NCBI GenBank assembly: GCA_029255685.2
Contig: CM055313.2
Span: forward strand, 39,884,079-39,948,078
Direction of reading: 5' to 3'
Source: Silene conica
Taxonomy: Eukaryota > Streptophyta > Magnoliopsida > Caryophyllales > Caryophyllaceae
Length of the DNA stretch: 64,000 bases
The first letter of the stretch is position 1; each line of letters opens with the position of its first letter. Made by a program: the position numbers and the translations under genes. Shown here one piece after another: positions 55,685-64,000 of this stretch. The notes under the pieces are model-generated. The model had not been told where the DNA came from. It worked only from the letters and a program-made list of their open reading frames with translations, and searched no databases.

Positions 55685-57937
55685 ATGGATTCTATTTATA
55701 GCTACCTACAGCCGAAGCCTAAAGATTTACCAAAGGGATTCATCTTGCCTAAACCCACCACTGGCACCTTTGAACTCCGCTCAACTCATATCAATTTGGT
55801 GGAGCAGAGTCAATTTTCTGGTCTACCTGATGAAGATCCAATAAAGCATGTTACAACCTTCACAGATTATTGCTGTTTCATACCCCTACCTGAAGGGGTA
55901 TCTAGAGATGAGGTGCTGGCAACTCTGTTCTTGTTTTCTTTAAAGGGAGACGCGCAAGAATGGTACCGGGACCTTAAAAAGACAAGTGAAGGGATTACAG
56001 ATTGGACCGCCTTGGCCTTGGCCTTTTACAAGAAATACTTCCCTCTTGCAAAAGCCGAGAACTTGAGAAACCAAATCCGTAACTTTTTACAGGGACCTGA
56101 TGAAGGATTTTGTGAAGCATGGGATCGATTCAAGAAATTGGTCCGTTCTATCCCTCACCATAACCTTCCAGAATGGGACCTGTGTAACTGCTTTTACAAC
56201 TCTCTTTACGATGACTACAAGATGATTCTTGATGTGGCTGCCAATGGAAGATTCCAGAACAACACCGATCATATGAAGGGTTGGCAAACCATTGAAGACA
56301 TGGCGGTGCATAGGGCTACTTTTAAGGGTTCACGTGGGAATTCAAGAAGGCTGAATGTGGAGATGAATAGAGTGATGGCTCTTGAAACAACAGTTGAAGC
56401 CCGTTTTGAAAAGCTTGAGGCAACCCAGCTAAAGCTTGAAAGTGCTAACCTAGTTACTACGGTCGACAACACGGGAGAAATTGAGAAATTAAGAGCGCTT
56501 GTTGATGCCTTAACCACGGCAGTTTTTAAGATGCATGAGGCTCACTGCACTTCCACGAAGATTTTTAAGGAACAATTGATAAACATAGCCAACCAAAGAA
56601 CTAGCTCTCCAGCTAGTTCTGAGGGACCCATGGAGACGCTGAATGCCATAAATCTAAGGAGTGGCCGTGTTTGTGAAGATTCAACTCAAGAGGATGATCC
56701 AGCCGAGATTCCAACCAAGGAATCAGATCCCGTCAAAGGAGCAGGAGGTCGACCGACCGCTTCGGTAAGTCGACCGACCACTGTTCCTGACGCGAGATCA
56801 GATTCTGAAAAAAGAAAAAAATCGGATTTTGCAGACTCTGGTCGACCGACCGCTGATACTGGTCGACCGACCAGCGCTCCTGAAAAAAGTGCCGTTTTGA
56901 CTCCGGAATCGCTAGATCCTTCCTTATTTCAGGACCTTACTGAAATTTTACAGTTAAACAAGCCAAAGGTTGCTGATCCTATGGCTAAAGTCACCATTCC
57001 TTATCCAGAAAGACTGAAAAATTCAAAAGAGGATCGGAAATTTGGTAAGTTTTTAGAGATGGTGAAGAATCTTGAGGTAACCATCCCTTTCACTGACTTA
57101 ATTACCCAGGTACCTTCTTATGCTAAATTCATGAAAGATATTTTAATGTTGGAGCATCAGTTCAAAAAAACCTTTGAGAGGTATGAGGGCGTTGATATTA
57201 GTAACCCAGATTTTTCTGTCAAGTGTGATCCCATCACACCCATTACTAAAGAGTCGCTCATTCTTAAGGATGAGGATGATAGGTTACTTGATTCCCTCTC
57301 CCTCCCCGTTGATGATACTAACTTGGATCTAGAAACAACCAATGAGTTAGGCTTTCATCCCTTGACTGACCAACCTATTTTTGTAGGTATTAGTGATGAC
57401 CATGTTCCTAACATAATTGAACCCTCTGTTGATGAACCTTGTTTTTTGCAGGATTCATTTATTGACATTCCTGATGTTTTTAATATTAGTGAATGTTCTA
57501 TGCAAGGATCCTTTTCAAAGGATCCTTCGGAGGCTTTGATGTGTTTTGAGGCATGTGCAGGTGAATCTCTTGCTCAAAAGGCTGATTTGGATGCTCCAGA
57601 AATTGCGACACTAGTGATAAAGTCTATAAGCAGTAGGAAGAGAGATGTTCTCGATCGAGTAGTACCACTTACTCGATCAAATGATGTAGAGAACGAGGTC
57701 ACTCAAGCAAGTGATCATTTGGCTAAAGAAAAGAGCCCTAAGAAGAAGAAACCCAGGAAGGTGTCGACCCACGACTTGGGAGTCGACAACTCCGGGAGAT
57801 GGATGGCTAAAGCTGTGGATGATGACCCACCCATCTACATGGTGGAGAGAAACTCATCTACCCAAATCACCATAGCTGAAGGAGTAGCCTATAGTCAGAG
57901 CCCTTGGTCAAAGAAACGCCGAATCCTTCGCGGATGA
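55685..57937 (+). CDS. Athila-type Gag of D, intact frame without protease
   Basis: The first ATG in frame is at 55685 (MDSIYSYLQ); an upstream in-frame TTG at 55670 is an unlikely start. The 750-residue frame has no stop. Residues about 50-210 form the Gag domain (KHVTTFTDYCCF, AQEWYRDLKK, EAWDRFKKLVRSIPHH). A coiled-coil-prone stretch and two dyad modules encoding GRPT heptads follow. The region where C has a retropepsin is replaced by an acidic stretch (DDRLLDSLSLPVDDTNLDLETT and onward) with no DTG or DLG motif, ending in a basic tail. Compared with C it lacks the proline-rich N-terminus of about 90 residues and any zinc knuckle. It may assemble particles with help from other elements. 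Confidence 0.88.
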   Translation: MDSIYSYLQPKPKDLPKGFILPKPTTGTFELRSTHINLVEQSQFSGLPDEDPIKHVTTFTDYCCFIPLPEGVSRDEVLATLFLFSLKGDAQEWYRDLKKTSEGITDWTALALAFYKKYFPLAKAENLRNQIRNFLQGPDEGFCEAWDRFKKLVRSIPHHNLPEWDLCNCFYNSLYDDYKMILDVAANGRFQNNTDHMKGWQTIEDMAVHRATFKGSRGNSRRLNVEMNRVMALETTVEARFEKLEATQLKLESANLVTTVDNTGEIEKLRALVDALTTAVFKMHEAHCTSTKIFKEQLINIANQRTSSPASSEGPMETLNAINLRSGRVCEDSTQEDDPAEIPTKESDPVKGAGGRPTASVSRPTTVPDARSDSEKRKKSDFADSGRPTADTGRPTSAPEKSAVLTPESLDPSLFQDLTEILQLNKPKVADPMAKVTIPYPERLKNSKEDRKFGKFLEMVKNLEVTIPFTDLITQVPSYAKFMKDILMLEHQFKKTFERYEGVDISNPDFSVKCDPITPITKESLILKDEDDRLLDSLSLPVDDTNLDLETTNELGFHPLTDQPIFVGISDDHVPNIIEPSVDEPCFLQDSFIDIPDVFNISECSMQGSFSKDPSEALMCFEACAGESLAQKADLDAPEIATLVIKSISSRKRDVLDRVVPLTRSNDVENEVTQASDHLAKEKSPKKKKPRKVSTHDLGVDNSGRWMAKAVDDDPPIYMVERNSSTQITIAEGVAYSQSPWSKKRRILRG
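56747..56779. repeat. 33-bp dyad module D4 (in gag)
   Basis: Arms GGTCGACCGACC and AGTCGACCGACC, centre gcttcggta. In frame it encodes GRPTASV-SRPT. Confidence 0.88.
56840..56872. repeat. 33-bp dyad module D5 (in gag)
   Basis: Two GGTCGACCGACC arms, centre gctgatact. In frame it encodes GRPTADT-GRPT, in the same frame as D4 (93 bp apart). Confidence 0.9.
57653..57678. other. GATCGAGTA hairpin in gag of D
   Basis: gatcgagta and tactcgatc form a perfect 9-bp stem around an 8-nt loop (gtaccact). The arm resembles the GATCGAG-type modules in Z rather than the GGTCGACCGACC type. Confidence 0.7.
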
Positions 57938-58161
57938 CTTCTTCTTTTTGCTCGTTTCTGTTTTTCTTAAGACATTTTTTTTTTGTTTTCCTAAGACTTT
58001 CTAGCTTGCTTTCTTTAAGTTTTTAGGACAAATTATTTTTTGTGTTTGCATAGTTAAGACTTTTTGGACTTGTTTCTGGGATCTCGCGCATTTGTTGGGC
58101 GCATATTTTTCTTGCTTTTTCAGGTTCTACGAAGAAAAACGAAGACCGCTGGGACAAAAAC

Positions 58162-58194
58162 GGTCGACCGACCAGTTACACCAGTCGATCGACC
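58162..58194. promoter_or_regulatory. 33-bp dyad module D6
   Basis: Arms GGTCGACCGACC and AGTCGATCGACC, centre agttacacc; counterpart of C7. Confidence 0.82.
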
Positions 58195-58234
58195 TAGTTG
58201 CCGCATTGCTGAAATTTTCTGTACTTTACAAGAA

Positions 58235-58267
58235 GGTCGGTCGACCTGTTCTCTTGGTCGGTCGACC
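58235..58267. promoter_or_regulatory. 33-bp dyad module D7
   Basis: Two GGTCGGTCGACC arms (the reverse-complement form), centre tgttctctt; 73 bp after D6 and counterpart of C8. Confidence 0.85.
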
Positions 58268-59297
58268 TACCGATCTGTCGCAGTCTTTCGATTTCTTCCT
58301 CGGGAATCGTGCAACCGTTCTTGGGTACTTGAGTGGCACTGCTAGCCACCAAAACCTCCCAGCTTACGCTGGTTTGGGGAGGTTTTTCTCATGCGCTTCA
58401 TAATCCAGTGAGTTCTTTCCAGTTTTTCCTTAGCTTTTATTCTCTTTGCATCTTTCATTTATTTTTTCTGAAACCTTTACTTAGGCTGATGCACAATGGG
58501 GACATTGTGCGGGTTGGTTTGGGGAATGGTTTCGCGTCACATGCATTGCATTCTGTCACACGTTTATTGCATTTCCGTATTGCATTGTTCTTTTCTTTAT
58601 TTTCCTTGCATATACAAGAAAAATACAAAAAAATGAAAAAATTCGAAAAAATTCCAAAAAAAAAAAATGCACGTTTATTTTAGCATATAGGTCGAGTTGG
58701 AACGAAAGTATTTCAAGGATGATTTAGCTATCTTACATATTTATGCCTTTACCTTGCCTTGTCAACTTGTTTTAGTATGAAAGTCTTTTGCATATCTACG
58801 AGTTTTTGTCAATTTGTATATCTTGAGACTTGACTTATACCTTGGCAACCTACTATACATTCTGAGTTTTAGAGCTTATTTCCTGGTTTCATTCTTAAAC
58901 CAGTTGTCTAGGATGTGAGTAGTACTCCCCTTGGAACATGTTACATCAATATGCATAAACATGAACTTGAATTGCTATATACTTGTTTTACTTTCTCGTT
59001 TTGTGGGTCTTGATACGTGCATTTGGGATCCCTTTTCTCATATTTACCCATAAGCTTCACATAGCCAAAATTGCCTTTTTATTTCCCCAAAAAACTACAT
59101 CCCATACTTAGCCTACCCTTCCAAGCTAGTATTTGTGGTCATTGGATTATTTTTTTGAGGCATCTTGGTTTGTATGCTATCTTGAACAAAAAGAGAAAAG
59201 AAAGAAAGCAAGAAAGAAAAAAAAAAAAAGAACAGAAAAATTCAGAAAAAGAAGGAAAGAAAAGGAAAACGGAAAAAGTCAAAACGTACAGAAAAGA

Positions 59298-59330
59298 GGT
59301 CGACCGACCACATATACAAGTCGGCCGACC
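59298..59330. promoter_or_regulatory. 33-bp dyad module D8
   Basis: Arms GGTCGACCGACC and AGTCGGCCGACC, centre acatataca; counterpart of C9. Confidence 0.82.
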
Positions 59331-59986
59331 ACCTGTCATCATCAGATTCCAAATTTCGTTCCAAAAATACCTTCCTTTTATTTGTTATCACTCCCGTACT
59401 TCATTCAAAAATATTGGGGAGTCCTTTCTTATATTTAATGCGAGAGTTGTGCTACATAAGAGCACTTTCTTAATATCAAAAGTTGTGAAATATGTTGTTG
59501 GGACCCGGTTTTACTAGCTTGGCTACTAACCCCACGAATCCAAAAAACATCTTAACCACTTTTTACCTTTTACCTCACATACCTTTCATAACCCCAATTG
59601 CATGTATCCAAGTCACTCAATGAGTTTGTTATACATAGTTGTGGAATTCTTGTTCATGTTAGATTGCAGGCATGTTTCCATGGGTCGCAGTTAGGTGAGT
59701 GTCTCTACAAAATTACTTCTTCCTATCTTTTACATATACTCACCCTTTGTTTCATGAGTGTCTCGAGCGTACCGCGAGAGTCCATGGTATAAAGTCTCTA
59801 TAGTCTTTATTTTTGCAAGTCTGACAACACCATAACTCGTTTGCATGATTTAAATGCTTTCTCATTTTGTACTTGACATTGGTTTAGGCTTACATGTAAA
59901 TTTCGCTCTGAGATTGAAATCGTTCCATTAGTTAAGATCGAGTCTATTTCTTGCTTGAGGGCAAGCAAGGTTTGGTTTGGGGAATT

Positions 59987-62071
59987 TGATGCGAGTCTAT
60001 TTTATGATGTTTTACATCTATTTTTACACGCATTTTAGCGCTCATTTACTATGTTTTAGCCTTTATTTCCCAACATTTGTCTACTTTCGTGTTTTTATGC
60101 TCTTTTGCAGATTTATGCGGAAAAGGGACGATTTTATACCAAATTTATGCCCTCGGGACTTTTTATGACTAAGGATAAGAAGGAACGAAGCTTAGCGCAC
60201 ATTTCAAGGCCTAAAGCTAACTTTTACAAGCAAAGAATCGATCCACGACATTGCAGCCTGTTTCAAATGGCTATATCTCGAGTTCTAGAGCTGATAATGG
60301 AGTGATTCCAGTTGGAGGTGAAAGCTTATCCTCTTAGCTTTCCAACGCCGCGAGAATCGCTTGATTTCGATAAGTAACGAAGAAATGGCAGCTGTTTTAA
60401 GATCGATGCGCGCTGCCGTCCCGTCAGTCAGGTCGACCGACCAACAAAGTAGGTCGACCGACCAGGTGCCAATTGGAAAAGCCCAGAATTTGCCTGAAGC
60501 CCAAAAATTGCATAAAATCCGTAAAGCGGTCGACCGACCGAAAATACTGGTCGACCGACCACAGCGCCGACCCAGAAGTTTCCGAAAAGCCCATACAAGT
60601 GTTTAGGTCATTAGGAAACTCTTTAATTCTGCCTATTTAAGCAAATTCAGTCCCTAATTCAGAGGGATGAAGTTTTCTACTTAGTTTTTATCAATCAAGT
60701 TCTTAATCTAGTTTTCTATCATAGAATAATCAAGTCCAAGTTTTCATCTTTGTTCTTAGATTTCCAATTAAGTTGTAAGTTTGCTACAATTCAATCTTTC
60801 CTTTTCAATTAATCTTGTTGTTCATCTTATTTGTTATTTCTCAATTCATGTTTCCTCATTATTATCATCTTTAATTATGTTAATTCCTTTAATGTTCTTG
60901 ATTCTTGTTATTGTTAGTTTTACAATTGAGACTATGCATAACTAATTCTTGTGATTAGGAATTAGGGGAACCATGGTAAAGACTTGATTTTGATAGTTTA
61001 ATGATTGAATTACCAATCCCCCATTGTTGTTGGTGAACTGATCCTTAGAATTGAAAGATTATTAGGATTAGTTTAACAACAACTTTGGGATTGCCCTTGA
61101 ACGAAAGTTTAGTGCTTTTCTAGGAACCCTAAGACCGTAAGGATTGGGTAGAATATTGACCTAAAGGTTTATTCTTTGTTCCTTGGGATTGTGTTATTTG
61201 ATTATTTTACCCTTCATTGACTTGTTTTAACCATGGGGAACCGAAGTTCCTAATCTCCTTTTCATCTTATTTTAATTTCCTTTATTACTATTGCATGTTT
61301 AGATTTATGTTCTTTATAATTTCCATGTTTATTCCTACTTTTATTTTTGATTCAATAGTTATGAGTAGCTAATTTCATATGTTAGGATGTAGGGAGTAAA
61401 TATGCATAGGTAGTATAATTCCCAAATTGACATGTCGCAGGCAGGAGGTCGACCGACCACCATTATAGGTCGGCCGACCGACTCGTGTTCGAATTCTGTT
61501 TCGCTTTAATTTGCAGACTATAATAACCTACAATGAGACCAAAAGGAGACTTGTAGGATGTTAGTATTGACCTACCCAAGATTGAGAGATTTGGGAAGGG
61601 CATTGGTTTACATTTTAAGACGGATAGGTTACTTAAGACTGAAAGGTTTGTGACCTAGAATTTAGGAATCACCCTTATTGTTGACACCCAATAATTGTGA
61701 GACCTGGGAACTAATAGCATAGACCGAAAGGAGCTATTAGGTAGCATAGACCTAAAGGATATGTTACACCCCTTACGCGACTGCAATACATGTTGACTTA
61801 GGATTTATAGTATCTTAGCTGTTTATTACCCGAACATCCTAGCATCTCTTTTATTATATTTTTATTCTCATCTTTATTTACTTGTTTTACCTTATTCTTA
61901 GATTTAGTAACAACCAATCAAAATACCCCTCTTTTTATTATTACTTAATAGATTAAAAATTAGCAAACGAAATTAACCTTGTCTCTCTGTGGTTCGACCC
62001 TTACTATCACTATCTATAGTTTTAGTTTGGTTTATAAATTTTATCTTTGACACCCACAACGACGGGTATCA
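59987..62071 (+). repeat. 3' LTR of D
   Basis: 2085 bp, nearly identical to 53436-55520, ending gggtatca at 62071 before the right gatgg duplication. It includes the three dyad modules at 60431, 60528 and 61447. Confidence 0.95.
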
Positions 62072-62811
62072 GATGGAATGAATTTTAAGATGTGAACAAT
62101 TCACATATTATGGGGTTGCTTGGGGTGCCGGGTTGGTTGCATGGGGAAGGGGAGATGGGAGCTCTTTTAGCTTACCCATGAACTAGGGTGGCTCTAGGTA
62201 GCACCCTAATTGATTAAAGTTAAGCATACTTTAATCATCATGTTGGGGTAATTTAATAACACACAACATATCCCTAACCCTTCACAAAACCGGTGCAAAC
62301 ATACTTAAAATGGACCTCATTTTATAATTTTGTCAATTTTACAATTGTATGTTATGTGACATACAATATGTCACAATGTTATAAAATAAAATTGTTTTAA
62401 TTTAAAACATACATATTTATCAAATAAATATTATTTATAAATTAAATAAATCACATTTATCAAGTTGACAAGTAATTTGTAATTACTAATATAAAATGGT
62501 CATTTACAATAATCGTCAATACGATCTACAACTTTTGTAATAATTTTAACCCGATTCATTCTAATTACGATATTATAAAATATTGTTCATTGTTTAACAA
62601 TTGACACGTTTCAATTATAAACATAAATCTTACAATAAAGGGATAAACTGACCACCACCGTCATACGACAGGAATGTCAAACTCAGCTAGTCAATCATTG
62701 CCGATTAATGTTGGTCAGTTGACTAATATAGTTTCGTATCATCCCTTGCGCATTCTCGTCATGAGATTTAATTACGTGATCGCACTATTGTGGAGGACAC
62801 ATTTCCCAACA

Positions 62812-64000
62812 ATCTCCCACTTGTCCTCGACAAGTGTGCGTTACCAATTCTCTTGTCCTATTACAATCTCCCACTCAATATAAGGTGTCTCTCTGAGGTC
62901 GTACTTGCATTCGATCATATCATGAGTGGTTTCCTCGATCTGGAGAATAACTGTTTGACCGGAATTATCTACCATAGATACCTTTCGAGCGTGGCCACGC
63001 ATTTCTAGTTAACTTCTCCTCGAGTGGCCTTGATATTTGAACAACCCTGACAAGGGGTGGACAATTTCTATCGTACTACTTCCTTCAACTAGTCACAGTC
63101 AGTCACAACCCAAAGCAATCCCATTTGACTCCAGTTACGAAAAGTCGTAGAGAATGGATCAAGGTTATGCCAAAACTGCACCATCTTGGGAGAGTAGTCT
63201 TTAGTCTAAGAATTGATTCATAAGAATACTATAGCAGCTCTTGCCATGACCCGGCTATTATAAAATTTCCTGAACTCTATAAGCGGTCACTTTGCCCGAC
63301 AGAGTGTCTCTTGCAGTCTGCCTATGTGATCGACTAGTCATCACATATGACTCTATGGCGCTTGAACTTGCCATCAGTCGCCTCACATTCTAGTCGCTTT
63401 GAGATGTCACCTCATGTTAGCGGCCATGGGCTATACTAAGTCAATCCAGTTCACTTCATGGGGTTCAAAATTGTCTCTTACAACCCATTTGGATTTTGAT
63501 AAAGCATCTTTTATTTTGAATTAATTATAACTCAAATGACATTGTTATGCAAAAACAGTCAATACCGTTTCATTGCATTTGATGCACGATCATCAATTTG
63601 TATTAGTGTTTTACGAATAAACCTTTTATTTATGATTCCAAAACTTACAAATTTTGGTCTCCTTCCAACTCATATTATCTCACATAATATGATCTTATTT
63701 GAGCACATATCTAGAACCCATTCTAGATCTTGAGTTTCCTTTCCTGAGGGAAGCTCCCACTGTTATCTTATAACTCGTGATGTATGGTCACTTATGTACT
63801 GAAATCTATATTGTAGTTATTCATGATTTCATCACTCCAATTATTTTCAATCATCTTGGCTATTTGATCAAGGTTATTCATATCTAACCATTTTGATTTC
63901 TAATGGGCGACCTTTTAATATCAATATAATAAACCTTCCCGTGAAGCTCCATCATCGCATGATATAAGGTGTGTGTTCATCTACAATTGAGAACCTCTTA
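62812..64000 (-). other. 3' non-coding interior of F
   Basis: It begins atctcccacttgt next to the LTR, with a second ctcccactcaat near 62866. It is similar to 13379-14100 of B through most of its first 700 bp, including gcgtggccacgcattt and cctcgagtggcc. No gene is visible before the window ends. Confidence 0.75.

Larger units (their letters stand above)
57938..59986 (+). other. 3' non-coding region of D
   Basis: It parallels 44272-46264 of C in order and content: three dyad modules, the cctccc hairpin (58355-58382), the gcacaatg hairpin (58490-58509), A-rich tracts (58615-58670; 59190-59290), and gcttgagggcaagcaag before ggtttggggaatt and the 3' LTR. I see no gene. Confidence 0.75.
53436..62071 (+). 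mobile_element. Element D: Athila-type gag-only element
   Basis: D is 8636 bp long and flanked by gatgg (53431-53435 and 62072-62076). Its LTRs are 2085 bp each (53436-55520, 59987-62071) and by eye differ at about seven positions, so it is young. It has the Athila-type primer site, a single long gag frame, and a 3' non-coding region like that of C. There is no protease, RT, RNase H or integrase. It carries 11 dyad modules. Confidence 0.95.
53036..62811 (-). repeat. 3' LTR of F (interrupted by D)
   Basis: It is formed by 53036-53435 and 62077-62811, about 1.1 kb after removing D. Its ends are TG and CA, and it contains ttgttggagg-type and ccgtcatacgacag motifs shared with B. Confidence 0.85.
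28757..64000 (+). mobile_element. Element G: gypsy (Tekay/Del-like), deletion derivative
   Basis: G is the host element of the right block. It comprises a 5' LTR (28757-31232 and 50832-51097), a primer site at 51100-51111, a gag remnant (51270-52367), and a partial 3' LTR from 52368 onward, interrupted by F at 53036. Protease, RT, RNase H, integrase and chromodomain are absent. The LTR start is inferred from tctaacattccatattttcg near 28757, which resembles a decayed TGTAACACTCCG start. The right end is outside the window. Confidence 0.75.
53036..64000 (-). mobile_element. Element F: copia-like, A/B-related, cut by window edge
   Basis: F's left LTR starts TGTTAGGTTTAATAATC at 53036 and ends CCCAACA at 62811, interrupted by D. 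The LTR shares tgcacccaagac and the block with ccgtcatacgacag with A and B, and the following interior (62812-64000) is similar to 13379 onward of B. Orientation is minus, inferred from the purine-tract complement atctcccac at 62812. The predicted left duplication gtagg (53031-53035) cannot be confirmed because the right end is outside. Confidence 0.85.

Overview
This window is plant nuclear DNA, most likely from an angiosperm with a large, repeat-rich genome; the species is not identifiable from what I can see. I found no ordinary host gene and no structural RNA gene. Almost every base can be placed in nested LTR retrotransposons, two 5'-truncated LINEs and one foldback MITE. The evidence is tRNA-iMet-type primer sites (TGGTATCAGAGC), an Athila-type primer site beginning TGGCGCCGTTGCCGGGGA, paired LTRs bounded by TG...CA, matching 5-bp target duplications, and copia Gag, protease, integrase, RT and RNase H domains.

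Left block (1-28257). The oldest layer is a Sirevirus-like copia element H on the minus strand. Its 5' LTR lies at 24158-27461 and its gag start at 23865-24089. A Tekay/Del-like gypsy LTR (Y, minus strand) broke this gag; Y occupies 23141-23864 and 1-1698 and runs off the left edge. Inside Y sits X (1699-23140, plus strand, duplication caacc), a large element with 2.7-kb LTRs and only 2.1 kb of non-coding interior. X in turn received copia-like A (2165-7070), copia-like B (12129-20299) and a LINE fragment (21202-22095). H's LTR received a second LINE (24842-26754), and a MITE (27462-27668) separates it from an Athila-like LTR fragment Z (27669-28257).

Right block (28757-64000). The host is G, a gypsy element with a gag remnant and large LTRs. 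Its 5' LTR was hit by E (31233-50826), a Sirevirus with gag, pol and a third, env-like-position ORF. That third ORF is split by C (39702-47842), an Athila-type element carrying gag and protease only. G's partial 3' LTR was hit by F (53036 to beyond the edge, minus strand), a copia-like relative of A and B. F's LTR was hit by D (53436-62071), an Athila-type element with gag only.

So most full-length insertions here (A, B, C, D, X) lack reverse transcriptase and integrase and must have been moved in trans. E is the only near-complete coding element, and it carries a nonsense codon, several frame breaks and an insertion.

The most unusual signal is a 33-bp dyad module: two 12-bp arms of the GGTCGACCGACC type separated by exactly 9 bp. 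By hand I count 27 copies, in A, C and D, which belong to two superfamilies. They occur in LTRs just upstream of the TATA box, in 5' leaders, in frame inside gag, and in 3' non-coding regions. Arms stay nearly constant while the 9-bp centre varies. Fragment Z has modules of the same geometry at the corresponding LTR position but with a different arm sequence (GATCGAG-type).
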